This document shows positions 13,855 through 25,888 of a DNA stretch of 64,000 bases, one piece after another. A program made the translations under genes and the position numbers. The notes below the pieces were generated by a model. The model saw nothing but the letters and a program-made list of their open reading frames with translations. It was not told the DNA's origin and did no database searches. Location of the stretch: positions 12,462,697 to 12,526,696 of the forward strand of contig CM055111.1 of NCBI GenBank assembly GCA_029204225.1, in the 5' to 3' direction. This DNA comes from Diphasiastrum complanatum. Lineage: Eukaryota; Streptophyta; Lycopodiopsida; Lycopodiales; Lycopodiaceae. Numbering within the stretch: the first letter of the stretch is position 1; the number at the start of each line of letters is the position of its first letter.

Positions 13855-14331
13855 ATGGATTTCCAAGGGAAAGCCAGTCCTATCATGGAAAAGCTTGATG
13901 GAGCCAATTACCATCTGTGGAAATTTAAGATGAAAACTAAAGAATCGTATGATGTTGTTATAGGTGCAGAAGGGAAACCCGAAGCAGACGACGCAGCAAT
14001 CGCCAGATGGAGGCTTAAGGATGGAAAAGCTTTCGCGTTGATCATTCTCAACTTTACGGATACTCAGATCGGCCATGTATCTGAGGCTCAAACATCAAAA
14101 AACGTCTGGAACATCTTGAGCACACTATATGAAGTGTGCGATATAGCTTCCAAGCTACATCTCAGAGAGAAATTTTACTCCCTCAAGATGACGAATGGTG
14201 ATTCTCTACAAAATCACATTAATCAATTCAAAAACCTACTAAGGCAAATGGCCGCTGTCGGATCTATCATAGACGATCAAGACGCAGTGATGCAACTGCT
14301 TACAAGTTTGCCAGGCTCATACAACAGCTAG
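13855..14331 (+). pseudogene. Ty1/copia gag N-terminus (family C)
   Basis: 158 codons starting 155 bases after the primer site. It shows the copia gag opening (EKLDGANYHLWKFKMK, matching the L-x-G-x-N-Y-x-x-W pattern), then NVWNILSTLYE, KLHLREKFYSLKM, LLRQMAAVGSIIDDQD and LLTSLPGSYNS, which together define the UBN2/gag-polypeptide domain. The frame stops immediately after PGSYNS, where foreign sequence begins. The missing C-terminal part with the zinc knuckle is found about 13.5 kb further on, at 27890-28017. Gag would form the particle shell; this copy cannot. Confidence 0.85.
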
Positions 14332-15397
14332 GTTTTTACAAATAGAGGTGAGGAAGTCCTCCAAATCCAAGGTAGAGCCTCCAAATGTCCTCCAAGCAAC
14401 CTGCAAGCTTCAAGATGCTTCCCAACTCCAAGCTAGGATGCCTCCACCTACAAGCCTCCAAGGATCTCTCCTCCACCTATGTCCCTACTCTTTAAACACA
14501 GAGATAGATAACAAGCTGGCCTCAAGTATTCACCACCCAACCATAGCTAGATCCAAGCTCCAAGCAAGACCTATCTAGCACCCCCTTGCTAACCATAAAC
14601 AAATCACAAGCATACCACAACACTCCATAGCATACTCAAGATCCAAACCCTACTTATGACTCTACCATAAGCAAGATCCAAACCTCAAGCATACTAACCA
14701 CAAGAAAGCACTCTACACACTAGTAGCAACACTAGAGCATAAGCCAAGCAAAGAAGAGAGATCTCTCCTCCACAATGGGCGTCCTACTACCCTCATATAG
14801 ATGGCCCATGGACCCCCAAATGCACTATGGAATTCCATGCACATCCAATGAGAGAGAGAGAAGCCTAGGGGAGTTAAAGAATCTCCAAGAGCCTCCATAG
14901 GCTTATGGAATGTCAAGAGACTCCTTCCATAACCTATGGCTCTTTGAATGCCTTTCTTGTGGGAGTTGGAGACTCAATGGACACTTTAGAAGGGCGCCCT
15001 CCTACTAGGTCCCATTGCCCAAGTTGTGCAAGTATACTTTGGTCCTAGACCAATAAAGTGATATGGTTCAAGGTTGAGGCCCAAGGTTTAGAAAAATAGT
15101 CATCCAATGACTTTCTAACACCTCACTAGGTTCCATACCTCCATCCAAGGCATAGACACCTACCTGCCCTTAATGAAGGACACTATTACCTTAATCTAAG
15201 ACACCTACCCTTAATAGTAAGGGTACCCCTTATCCAAGGGTCACGTGACCCCATACCTCCAACTAAGATATAGTCACTTGTCTGTCCTTATCCAAGGGCA
15301 CATACCCTTAATCCTAAGGGTACCTTGCCATATAGCCCCCAACACTAAATGGACTATTAGGGGTCTGAAGTACTGCTAGTTACATAGGTATGTAACA
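14332..15397 (-). repeat. Probable 3' LTR of the chromovirus fragment
   Basis: On the minus strand a polypurine tract (GTTTAGGGAGAAGGAA, 15398-15413) runs into TGTTACATACC at 15397, the expected LTR start right after the chromodomain gene. The sequence down to the broken C gag at 14331 has no coding capacity and is rich in short cctccaa-type repeats. The distal LTR end is not certain and no second copy is in the window to confirm it. Confidence 0.55.
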
Positions 15398-15413
15398 TTC
15401 CTTCTCCCTAAAC

Positions 15414-15743
15414 TTAAATTTTTCCTTGTAGGAAAAAATTTGGAAAATTCTTTTGGAGATCAGCCTCCTTTTCCCAGGTATCCTCCTCTTCTGATTTGCC
15501 CCTCCACCTGACTAAAAATTTTTGAAGCACTCTACTCCATAGAGTTCTCTGTCGACTATTAACAATCGCCTCGGGTTCAGGTGGTCCACTCACGGACTCA
15601 TCACGAAGAAGTTCCACTAGATCTTCCACAGGGACCAAGGTCTCCCCAACCCCCAACGAGGGTTTCAACTTACTAACGTTGAAAACATGATGAATTCCAA
15701 CGTTAGATGGAAGTTCTAGTTTGTATGCGACCTTGTTTATCAC
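15414..15743 (-). pseudogene. Chromovirus integrase tail with chromodomain
   Basis: The minus-strand frame contains YKLELPSNVGIHHVFNVSKL (GPY/F-module end of chromoviral integrase) and then EAIVNSRQRTL...KFLVRWRGKSEEEDTWEKEADL, a chromodomain with its aromatic/charged WRG and TWE positions. Chromodomains direct integration to heterochromatin marks. It is separated from the upstream integrase frame only by one stop codon at 15744-15746 and otherwise continues it. Confidence 0.88.
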
Positions 15744-16825
15744 TTAGATAACCTTAAAAGGACCGCAATACCTAGGTGCCAACTTTGCACACTTAATAGT
15801 TTTCAAGCCCCTAGAGTGACTAGGGACTCTTAAAAAGACCCAGTCGTTGACCATGAATACCTTGTGCTTCCAAGATAGATCAGCATAGTGCCTTGCCCTG
15901 TCCTGGGCACTTCTTATGCTATCTTTAGCCAGCTGTAACATTTCTTGCATATCCGCAAGGAAATCAGCTGCGGCTTGCACTCGTAGGTTTTTCAGGACAA
16001 CACTAATTGGTGATCGAGGTTGAAAACCATACATAAGCATGAAAGGGCTGAATCCGGTCGCTGAATGTTTTGCACTGTTATATGCAAATTCCACCAGCGG
16101 AAGGTACTGTTCCCAATCAGGCTGTCGATGGCCCACATATGCTTGAAGCATATCCTCCATCGTCTGATTGGTCCTTTCCGTTTGACCGTCTGATTCTGGA
16201 TGATCTGTAGAACTTAAACTTAAAGTTGTTTCCAACTTTTCAAATACTGCTTGCCAAAAATTCCTAGTGAATTTTGGGTCACGGTCATTGACAATATCGC
16301 AAGGCAGCCCGTATAGTCGAAAAAGCTTCTCAACAAACAGATGAGCTAATTCTGAAGCTTTAACAATAGTTTTCGTTGGGATAAATTGAGCAAACTTCGT
16401 AAGTCTATCAACAATGACCCAAACCGAATCGTGGCCCTTCCCTGTACGTGGAAGCCCGACCACAAAATCCATAGATATACTTTTCCACTTTCCGGTAGGA
16501 ATATCTAAAGGATGTAATAGGCCACTAGCTTTTAGCCTCTCTGCTTTATTTAACTGGCACTTAGTACATTTAAGTACATAGGCCTCTACCTGACTTTTCA
16601 TCTTAGGCCACCAAAATTGCCTTCGAACTAAGTCAAATGTTCTTTGTATACCCGGATGTCCTGCACATGGACTATCATGACACTCATGCAAGATTTGGGA
16701 CCTACAGTGTCATTCTTCGGTACACACACCTTTCCTTTACGAAACAAAATCCTATTTCGAATTAGGAAATCCGTTTCAGTCTTTCCCTGATTCAAGGAAT
16801 CTTGCAACCCTGAATCGACCCCCAA
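15744..16825 (-). pseudogene. Chromovirus (Ty3/gypsy) integrase
   Basis: 315 uninterrupted codons on the minus strand. The H2C2 finger (HDSPCAGHPG ... CTKCQ) is followed by the catalytic core with SMDFVVGLPRT (Asp 1), NDRDPKFTRNFW (Asp 2) and HPESDGQTERTNQ (Glu), so the full D,D-35-E triad is present. The core continues through QYLPLVEFAYNS and the GPY/F module (YCGPFKVI). Upstream on the same strand (16628-16825) is the linker with broken phase. This is the best-preserved enzyme of any retroelement in the window, but the element is cut off at its RT and sits inside family C. Confidence 0.88.
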
Positions 16826-17411
16826 AAATACTTTTTGCCAATACTATCCAAAAAAAGGATCGGACTCATATAGTCCTTGAAGAGACTGAAACAACTCCGG
16901 TTTCATAACAGTAAAGCACAACTGATTAATAACCGGTAACCAATCAAAGCATCCGCTAGAGTATTTTGACTTCCTTTACAATAACGTATAGAAAAGTCAA
17001 AGATTTGCATCAGCTCAGCCCATCTAGCTTGCCTCCCCTTTAAATCTGTAGCATCACAGAAATATCGAAGAGTCTGATGATCCGTCAAATTTCAAATCTG
17101 GCTCCATACAAATAATGTTGCCAAATTTTCAAGGAATGAACAACTGCAAACAGTTCCTTCTCATAGGTACAATAACTAGACTGAGCAGGATTGAGTTTCT
17201 TGCTTTCATAAGCCACAGGATGTCCATCATGCATCAAAACAACTCCAATAGCATAATCACTGGGATCGGTCCTAACCACAAAAGCTTTATTAGGATCGCC
17301 AATGATTAGTATTGGTGCCAAAGTGACACTTTTCTTAAGCAACTCAAAACAATTATTCATATCCTCCATCCATTGATGATCCGTCAAAACTTCAAATATG
17401 GCTCCATACAA
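16826..17411 (-). pseudogene. Chromovirus RNase H and end of RT
   Basis: Minus-strand frames 17085-17411 and 16903-17088 give the RT connection (ELLKKSVTLAPIL), RNase H with FVVRTDPSDYAIGVVLMHDG, YESKKLNPAQSSYCTYEKELFAVVHSLKIWQHYLYG, then MTDHQTLRYF and SIRYCKGSQNTLADAL. The two frames are offset by a frameshift near 17088. The RT palm is missing: the element was truncated where family-A sequence joins it. Confidence 0.85.
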
Positions 17412-17505
17412 ATAATGTCACCAAATTTTCAAGGAATGAACAATTGCAAACAGTTCCTTCTCATAGGTATAATACCTAGACTGAGTAGGATTGAGTTTCT
17501 TGCTT
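17412..17505 (-). pseudogene. Duplicated scrap of the chromovirus RNase H
   Basis: This strip (with its flank from 17371) repeats the RNase H segment at 17075-17210 almost word for word, including 'caccaaattttcaaggaatgaac', and is fused in frame to the family-A ORF that comes from 18086. It is a tandem duplication about 300 bases apart at a retroelement junction. Confidence 0.75.
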
Positions 17506-18780
17506 TGAAGCCCTTTGAGACCAACCTCTTGATCTTCCTCTTGACCATCAAAGTCATTTAACAAACTTTGTTTTCCAGATCCATTACTTGATTTTCCAGT
17601 ATGAGAACCATGAGAACCAGTATCAACTTGCATAGCATCATCTACACAAGAAAATTCTCCAAAACATGTAAGTAAAGCAAAATGAGTCGCTTCCACTTGC
17701 TTACCTTTCTCTTGATCATCAAAGATATCAAAGATATGAATATCTTCAGACCTGAACCTCTGGAAATACTCCCTCTCAAACATATGATCAAGATCCAACA
17801 AGATCTCATCAATGCTTGATCTCGAACTTCCATAAAGGTTAATGAAAACAATGTCACCAATGTCACCATCATAAATCAAAAGATAGATTCCAAACTTTCC
17901 ATCCAACATGAAGTAGATTAGGTGAATATGAGTATCAAATTTAATAAATCCAGCCTTCTTGAGTCCATAAAAAACCTCAATAAGCTCACCAATGAGATCT
18001 CCCTTGCCTTGAAGAAATTGCCTCTCGATTTGCTCCATGTAGTCTTCTCCAACCAACCTTTTGCCATCTCGATCATGAGTGACCAATTAACAATCATAGA
18101 ATCCTTTGAGTTGATGAAGAGATGTGAGATCCATGCCTTGTATCTTCCCAAGAACCAATCTTCCATTGCTCTTTCCTTCATAAGCCTCCCTCTTAATGAT
18201 TGCATCATAAGAAGGAGAAACCTCAAAAACATTAGAAGCCATGAAAAAAATGATTAGTACCTTCAACATAAGGATGATTGAAGTACTCTCTTTTTTCAAG
18301 CAAGAACTTCTACTCAATGTTTTAGGTAATGACTCATATGATAATGATTCTTCCTCGCTATCATTCACAATGACATTATTCAAAGTACATCCTACTTTGA
18401 ACTCTTCACATACTTCTCTTCTTCTTGACTTGTGACTATCTCCCTCACCAAGTCTCTTGATAGAACCATTTAATCTACTCTCTTTATGAAGACATATGAC
18501 TCCACTTGCTGGAAAAATGACTTTCTTGGAATCATAACAAAAGAATGTAGAAGAACCACCTCCTTCATGCATGCACCTAGCAACATCTTTTGACATATGA
18601 TCAAAGAAATCATTAACAACAATCTTTTCCAAGGAAGAACCTTCACCTCCATTGATGAAGTTAGCTCTTTCCTTACCTTTTGCATGCTTGCACTTGCCAT
18701 GAAGAACCATTGAAACACCATCATTATCCTCAAGACTAGCCAAGTTAGCACAAAGATGAACATCTCCAAGAAGCATATTA
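17506..18780 (-). pseudogene. Rearranged family-A pol segment with RT remnant
   Basis: Frames 17506-18086 and 18087-18776 (minus) follow the A-family protease. The first contains a recognisable copia RT piece: FYGLKKAG, then LDGKFGIYLLIYDGDIG, where the catalytic YVDD box reads YDGD. It ends in FSCVDDAMQVD...KQSLLNDFDGQEEDQEV, a stretch shared with the A element at 5044-5334. The second frame (229 codons) is charged and contains no domain that I recognise; it may be a shuffled or frame-altered pol segment. Integrase is absent. The copy is dead. Confidence 0.6.
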
Positions 18781-19786
18781 GATCTTGACCTAGATCTAGC
18801 ATAAGGAAGCTTGTTAGACTTTGCATAAGATCCACCAATCCTATTAATGCTATAAGGGAACTAGCTCCACTATCAATCCACCATGAATCTTTGTCACCTT
18901 CAATTGATATTGGACTTGAAGAACACATCAAAAGAGAATCACCACCACCTAGATCCTCATCATTAGTAGTAAAGTTAATTTGCTTGCTACCTTCATCTCT
19001 TTGCTTCTTCAAACATTTATTTGCAAAATGTCATTTGATTCTACAATAAAAGCATTTCAACTTAGACTTATCTTTCTTTTTGCCAGAAGAAAAAGTCTCA
19101 CCTTGATCTTGCCCTTTAGACCACTTGCCTTTGCCTTTGCCCTTGAACTTGCCTTTGATGAACATAGCATCCTCTTCATAATGAGATGTCGATGTAGATC
19201 CACCTCCTCTTGATTGAAGCCTATACTCCTCATTCACCAAGATCTCTTCCAAATCCACAATACTTGGCAAAGTCTTTTGAATAGCAAAACTTTGAACAAG
19301 ATTAGCATGATCATCCAACAAGCCATTAAGTATAACTTGAACAAGTTCTACCTCCTTAATGCTTTCATCAATACATGCTAACTCATCATTGAATGCTTTA
19401 ACCCTCAAAACAAAAGCATGAGTACTCTCTTCCTTCTTTTGCAAACTTTGAAATATTTGCCTCCTAAGAGTAAGCACTCTTGATGTAGACTTAGATTCCT
19501 AAAGCTTCTTCAAAGCTTCCCAAGCCTCCAAAGATGATGTGCACTTACCAACTTCCTTGAGAAGTTCATTGGTAACATTCATCTTGATCATGTGTAGAGC
19601 TTTATTTGCTCTCTTGTCATACCTCACTTGATCTTGTTGAGTTGTTGGTCTCTCCTCCAAACCTACAACAATCTCCATCAACTCATTTATCTCCAATAAG
19701 GACTCCATCCTCACCGTCCAAGTAGAATAGTTTATTGAGGTAAGCCTATCATTGCTCTCCAACATAAAGCCTCCACTTGTAGCCAT
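18781..19786 (-). pseudogene. Family-A copia gag, zinc knuckle and protease start
   Basis: Frames 19499-19786, 19031-19477 and 18781-19012 (minus). Gag opens MATSGGFMLESNDRLTS...YSTWTVRMESLL, followed by EERPTTQQDQVRYDKRANKAL, LTLRRQIFQSLQ, ELACIDESIKEVELVQVILNGLLDDHANLV, and a Lys/Gly-rich linker. The zinc knuckle begins KCFYCRIK and is cut by a frameshift; a stop at about 19498 interrupts gag. The protease starts DSWWIDSGASS with the catalytic DSG present. The order matches the plus-strand copy at 26479-27512. Confidence 0.85.
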
Positions 19787-20370
19787 GTTGAAGTGACCTG
19801 ATATTCTCTTTCAACCTGTTCCAACGCAGAAAACACTCTCTTGAATGTCAACAAATGAACTCAAGAAGAAATCACAAAGATATGGAACCTCTCAAATCTC
19901 TTCTAGCACTTCTAACTAGAAAATCAACACATAGAATAGTGAAATCTTGATCAACCTATGATCTATCCTCAATCTAATGATTCTTGCCACTTCCTAAGAT
20001 TGAAACACACTGAACTTCAGTAACCTCACAAACTAGAGATCCAATCAAAATTAGGGTTTTGACAAAATCACAAAAAATTGAATATCTAAAATTCTACATG
20101 CAATTTCTAGAAACTTGATATATCTTCTTGTAGACTCGAATGAGACCTTCATAATGCACCAAATATCATCCAAACTCAGTAAGCCAAGTGTGAAATTGGA
20201 ATTGATCAAGTATATAACCCTATATTGAGTTTTGACCTACAAAAGATCAATTCTACACATGCAAAAATGCTGATTTTTGAGTAGAGATCAATCTAGCATG
20301 CTCTACCATTGGTAACTCCTCCAAATCCTTGCTAAAGATGACTGATCCTTTCATAACCTGAAACACAAGA

Positions 20371-20616
20371 GCTTTGATACCATGTGAATGATTTCAGATC
20401 ATTCAAGATCCAATCCATGTCCCTGATATTTGGTTACAAAAAGGAACAAACCAACAATCCTGCCAATGTAGAAAAATCAGCATCTACATACAAAATGAGA
20501 TGCAAACTCTAAGAGATATTGATCAAACATGAACCAAAACATAAAAATGCTTGATGTCCATACAATTATAGTACTCTATTGTATTTCACACGTGTGGAAC
20601 CTAAAATAGCAATAAA
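20371..20616 (-). repeat. Truncated 5' LTR and primer site of the minus-strand A element
   Basis: Primer site in reverse complement (GCTTTGATACCA, 20371-20382) touches LTR sequence beginning TGTGAATGATTTCAGATC at 20383. The LTR matches the A family until about 20616, where plus-strand gypsy sequence replaces it. The leader between LTR and gag (19787-20370) corresponds to that of the copy at 25900-26478. Confidence 0.82.
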
Positions 20617-21640
20617 GGTTACGGACATATCCACTAATGAGGATGGCATTCTTATTGGGGGAGAACATGAGTTATCTGATGACCAGCTAATTCACTTGCT
20701 GGATCTTGAGCATTTAGGAAAGCGTCGTATACCAAAAGAGATTAAGCTTCCATCACCATTGGCTTGTGTGCAAACATCCACAACCAGTCAACACTCGTGT
20801 ATACCGACCCAAACTAAAAGTCTATCAATGGGATGTACACAATGATAAAATCTTGAACACCATTGACGATGACTTAGTTCGTGAAAACACACAAAAACAC
20901 CCATGCATGCCTACCATTACCAATCCACAAATATCATGCATGCTAACAAACAAATCAAGGGTTGACGTACAATTGACTAATAAGCAATTCCAAATGTGTA
21001 AAAAGCTGAAACAACCAATCAAACCTTTGATTCAAAATCCAAAAAATCCTAGTCAGGCTTCATCATCTACAAGTACATCTGTAGAGGATATTCCTAAGAT
21101 CTCACACGAGGTAGTTGATGATCCACTTTATGATGTTCTCTATAATTTTAAGGATTACACCACTGATGATGTCATCATGAGTATGGTTAAGCCAAAATGG
21201 GAGCCTCAACCACCATCAACTTCTTTTGAAGGACTTGCAAAGACCATACCTCTTAATCTGAAGGATGATGATAAAGACATTGACTGTATCGTACATGTAG
21301 GAGCTCACCTCAATCCTACCCAATTATAGGATTTGGAGAAGTTATTGCGCAAATACAGAGATGTGTTTGCGTGGAATTATAAAGAAATGAAAGAGGTTCC
21401 TTCTGACATTGTCGTCCATACAATCCCATTGTAGGATGGTGCCATACCTGTCCGAACAAAATCTTATTGCACCAATCCCACATATCGCGAGAAGATACGA
21501 GAAGATATTCAGAAGCTTCTCGATGGTGATTTTATTTATGAAATCGAGCATACCACTTGGGTATCACCAATTGTGGTGGCTGCTGAAATTTGTCACTTCT
21601 CACTTGACATTGCTTACTGTAAATAATGATTAAACATTAG
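20617..21640 (+). pseudogene. Ty3/gypsy protease-RT linker and RT N-terminus
   Basis: Plus-strand frames give a long hydrophilic linker followed by the RT entry block: LEKLLRKYRDVFAWNYKEMK, VVHTIPL, then after a TAG codon DGAIPVRTKSY, EKIREDIQKLLDGDFIYEIEHTTWVSPIVVAAE. This is the N-terminus of Tat-type RT just before the first catalytic motifs; it is cut at 21600-21640. In-frame TAG codons occur after NPTQL (21327-21329) and after HTIPL. It lies inside family C. Confidence 0.75.
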
Positions 21641-22313
21641 AACAATGTTGATGATCTAATTTCACACGTCTGGAGCCTGTTCCCACGTGTGAAAAGAAGT
21701 ACTTTTCATACTTGTATATATCTAAATTGATTTTGTATGAATCTAGTTAGTGTGAACATGATATGACTAGTTTTTAGTCAAGTTGACTAGTCACCTAGAA
21801 ATTAGCTTTTTCTTGCATGTGCATGAGTAAATGCTCCCACATGGCAAGTGGATGTTCACACGTGTGTATAGAGTTCTAGTCTAAATATCCATATAAAGTC
21901 TAGATCAAAAACTTCCTAAAATTGTTGAATCAGGAGAAATTCATTCCTCACTTGAAACATTAGGTAGAGGATATGGCTCTAATCTACCCACTAGACCATT
22001 TTTATCAAGAATATAGGTGTGATCATAAAAAAACTCCTGACTCTAAAAGAGATTTTGGAGAACGACCTTTATATTGTAAAATTCCAATATCAGAATGTAT
22101 GACATCAATTATTCCTACAATTTATTGAACTGGTTGCCATTCAACGAAATTTGATGGATACAAATCTGCAAAACCAACAAAAATGTCGCATGAAAAATTT
22201 GATATAAAGAAAATGATAATACTAAATAGATTTAATCAGAATATACACATACTAATCGTATAATTACAATTGCATTTTCTTCTATCATTTGGAATCAAAT
22301 CTTGAATGTCGAG
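21641..22313. other. Non-coding spacer inside family C
   Basis: AT-rich sequence with no supported gene. It holds one imperfect palindrome around cacacgt (21660-21700) that echoes the ttcacacgtgtgg motif of A LTRs. Confidence 0.4.
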
Positions 22314-22941
22314 TGTGAAAGATTCAACTAGTTTGAACATTTATGCTATATTTTTCATATTTGGCATATTGAGGCCAACTTTGTTTTTAGACTTAGGGAA
22401 ATGACAAAGTTAATTAGTCTAAATGTCATTTGAATAAACACTTTTTGAAAGTGTGGGAAAGTTAGAATGCGAGTTTGAGTGAATTCAAATTTTAAAGTTG
22501 GGTACTTTGAATCTAGACCCAAAAATAGTAGGGATAGCATTTTGGAGGGAAATCCAAGTGGCCAAATAGGTTTTGGACCTATTATAAAAGGAGAAAACTC
22601 ATGGAAAGACACATCTTCTCTCTTCTCTATCTCATTTCATGCTGATACATGGTTCTCCTGGGTTCTACTATCCATCGGTGCACTATCTTGGTGATTGCTT
22701 GCAATTCTATGTGTAGAAAGATCAATATTTGCTTTTTTTGGATCCAGACGTGTGAAATACAGTACCTTGCCGGTTTTGTATGGACATCAAAGTACAGAAT
22801 CATTTTATTCAATTTTGATCAAGTTCTATTGGTGTTTGCATCTTAATTTGTGTGTAGATGCTGATTTTTCTACGTTGGTGAGATTGGTAGAGTATTTCCC
22901 TTTGTAACCCAAGATCATTAAAGTGGATTGGATCATCTAAA
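22314..22941 (+). repeat. Loose family-A LTR (plus orientation)
   Basis: Starts TGTGAAAGATTCAACTAG and follows the A LTR through its TATA-like box (ttataaaagg) and the cacacgtgtg-like block to about 22941. Neither a primer site after it nor a polypurine tract before it is visible, so it is a solo or truncated LTR. Confidence 0.82.
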
Positions 22942-23865
22942 ATCCACACACATTGAGCTCTTTGTGAAGATAAGCATGCTGAACTAAAACTTCCGTGATA
23001 GATTGACCTGCAACTGATACTTTGAAATCCATTATCCTACATGTTATTCGATCCTTTTCTTTTTCAAAAAGAGCCTTTTGAGGAAGGATACATTAAGATC
23101 CATTGATATTTATGATATATTCTTGGTATCCATTGATCTTCTGCATTTTTTTTATTGCAAATATTGATTGCATCAATGGTTCCTCTTGGTCTTCGATTAT
23201 GTGTAGCCATTAGTCCAAAATATGTTTACGCAAGTTGAGAAGGGAGAGAATGAAGAGAATGAGAGTCTACCTATGAATGACAATCCAAAATATGTCTATG
23301 GAAGCTAAGAACAGAGAGAATGGAGAGAATGAGAGGTATAAATAAGAAAGATAAGTTCCTAAACTACAAGGATTAGTTAATTATAGTTTATGACTATTGA
23401 TGTCAAACCAACCTCGAGTGTAAAAATACAGGCAGCAAAAGAGTATTTAGGTAGTTTTTGTTTTCGATTCACAATCGTTTGTTCTACTTGGTGGGAATTT
23501 TTAAAATCACAAAAATTTGGCTGGGAAAGGCAAAAACAATTTTCGTCTGTCAACCACTATCACAATTCATCACAGATGGACACCATTGATTGGGACACAT
23601 AAGCTTTGAAAGCGTGCGAAGTAAAAAAAAACATCATGACAAAGGGCCCATTTGAGTTCTGAAATCCCCTAATGTAAGAGATCCTATTATTGAAGGATAA
23701 GGATACTCACGCATCTGCTCTCTCTCTTTGATTGTTTGGGGACACTGGTCATTTGGCATCTTGAAGTCTTGGATCCCTTGGTGAGAGAGCTAATTTGCAA
23801 TTCATCAGATTATATCTAATTAAGACATTGTGAATGTATTTTTGCTGGGAAATATAAATCAACTT
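22942..23865. other. Decayed copia-derived spacer with a short direct repeat
   Basis: No intact frame. A unit of about 60 bases starting 'tccaaaatatgt' occurs twice (23214-23275 and 23282-23338). The region lies next to a minus-strand copia RT piece and is probably decayed retroelement sequence. Confidence 0.4.
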
Positions 23866-24450
23866 TTATTTTCTGTCTCTTTGGATTTGAATACCTAGAC
23901 AGTAATGAGGTTTGCCTAGATCGTTCATGTCGAATTCGAAAGATAGCATTGTCTTAGATTCCTTTATCATATTGATATTGTTGTTGAAAAACAATGTGTC
24001 ATCCACATACAAAGTGATAATGATAAAGAAATGTTGCACCAACTTGAAGCTGACATTTGAATTTGAAGAGCTTGGTGTAGCCGTGATCAATAAGAAAATT
24101 GTTGATCCTCTGAAACCATGCTTGGGCATATTGCCTCAAGCCATAAAATGTGTTATGAAATTTTCACACATGATTGTGTTTACCTTTGATATTGTAACCT
24201 TTAGGTTGCACCATGTAAATGTCCTCTTCAATAACTCCATTAAGATATGTTGTCTGTACATCCATTTGATATATTTTCAAATCTACTACAGTAGCAATGA
24301 CAATAGAAGTCTGATAGAAGAATGTTTAACTACTAGAGTGAAGGTCTCAATGTACTCGACGTTCTGTACATGAGAGAATCCTCTGGCTATGTGAATTCGA
24401 TGTGGAGGCTCTGTCCTAGAATCTTAAAGGCCAATAGACGTATTGATTTA
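23866..24450 (-). pseudogene. Ty1/copia RT fragment, family-C-like
   Basis: The minus-strand frame 23866-24129 reads IIITLYVDDTLFF, then FEFDMNDLGKPHYCLGIQI, the intact copia RT catalytic YVDD and following block. Broken frames upstream (to 24450) give AQAWFQRINNFLI and other RT pieces separated by stops. The wording is close to the family-C RT at 32480-32640. Confidence 0.75.
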
Positions 24451-25253
24451 TCATTCACATAAAGCAAGTCTTGAATCTTAAATGAAATCAAATTCGCCTT
24501 TAAAACTCAAAAACAATGGATCACATATATTCATTCACATACAGCGGAAGCATTGAGGGGTCAAGATGGGGAACCCCCCCCCCCCTGAAGGATATTTCTT
24601 TTCATTATGAAAAACCAATTGGCCTATGCCAATTACATATACAATGGATTCCAATAGGGGTTTCAAAATAAGAACATCAACTTACTTCCTTTCAATGGTC
24701 TTAATTCCATATCTAGCTTATTAGAAGCATAGAAATTTCTTCATAAATATTGATTTTTTCGACATGCAATCATGAAGGATCATAGAAACTTGACATACAA
24801 TAATGATGGATCTTAGATTCTTGACATGCAATCATGATGGATCTTAGATACTTGACATGCAATCATGCTGGATCATAGATTCTTGACATGCAATAGTCTC
24901 AACTGACATGCATGGACATTAAGCAATGGAGGGCATGACATGCAAGAGTCTAAACTGACATGCATGGTCATTAGGCAAAGAAAGGCATGACATGCAAGAG
25001 GCTAAACTGACATGCATGGTCATTAGGCAAAGAAAGGCATGACATGCAAAAGTCTAAACTGACATGCATGGTCATTAAGCAATGGATGGCATGACTGGCA
25101 AGAGTCTAAATTGACATGCATGGTCATTAAGAAATGAATGACATGACATGCAAGAGTCTAAACTGACATGCATGGTCATAGGATATGGTTTCTTATGACA
25201 TGCAAATGCTTCTAAACAACCATTCATACATATGCACATCAAATTCATGAACG
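24451..25253. repeat. Two minisatellite arrays built on a gacatgcaa motif
   Basis: Between about 24755 and 24890 a 27-30 bp unit 'cttgacatgcaatcatgatggat' repeats about four times. From about 24894 to 25175 a 52-53 bp unit (gtctaaactgacatgcatgg... ggcatgacatgcaaga) repeats 5.4 times with a few base changes per copy. The two units share gacatgca. A C14-type poly-C run lies at 24575-24590. No gene is present. Confidence 0.85.
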
Positions 25254-25888
25254 TGTAAAAGATTCAACTAGTTTTCTCACATTTTGCTATATTTTCATAT
25301 TTGGCATATTGAGGCCAAAACTTGTTGTAGACTTAGAGGTTGACATTTCAAAGTTCATTAGTCTTAATTTCATTTGAATAAACACTTTTTGAAAGTGTGG
25401 AAAAGTTAGAATGCGAGTTTGAGTAGATTCAATTTGAATAGTTGGGTACATTGAATCTAGACCCAAAATTAGTAGGGTTAGCATTTTGGTGGGAAAGCCA
25501 AGTGGCCAAATAGGGTTTGGACCTGTTATAAAAGGATGTAACTCATGGAGAGAGCGATCTTCTCTCTTCTCTATCTCATTTCATGCTTATACATGGTTCT
25601 CTTGGGTTCTACTATCCATTGGTGCACTATCTTGGTGATTGTTTGTGATTCTATGTGTAGAATGATCTATATTTGTTAATTTTGGATCCACACGTGTGAA
25701 ATACAATAGCTTGCTGGTTTTTTACGAACATCAATTTCATTCAAGTTTGATCAAGTTCTATTGGCGTTTGCATCTCAATTTGTGTGTAGATGCTGATTTT
25801 TCTACATTGGTGAGATTGGTAGTGTATTTCTCTTTCTAACCAAAGATCATTCAAGTAGATTGGATCTTAAGGATTTGAATCTTTAACA
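25254..25888 (+). repeat. 5' LTR of plus-strand family-A element (reference copy)
   Basis: 635 bp with terminal inverted repeats TGTAAAAGATTCAA and TTGAATCTTTAACA. Contains TATAAAAGG at 25527-25535, a likely transcription start signal. It is followed without a gap by the primer site at 25889. This is the cleanest A LTR in the window. Confidence 0.92.

Noticed and set aside
23390..23602. 70-codon frame with a Trp-rich segment
   Set aside because: No family signature and no supporting splice or promoter context; probably chance.
24894..25175. Regular ~52-bp repeats resembling a CRISPR array
   Set aside because: Units are contiguous without unique spacers and the DNA is plant nuclear, so this is a minisatellite.
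22314..25888. A-LTR pair (22314 and 25254) as one complete element
   Set aside because: No primer site follows the first LTR and no polypurine tract precedes the second; the DNA between holds a minus-strand RT scrap and minisatellites.
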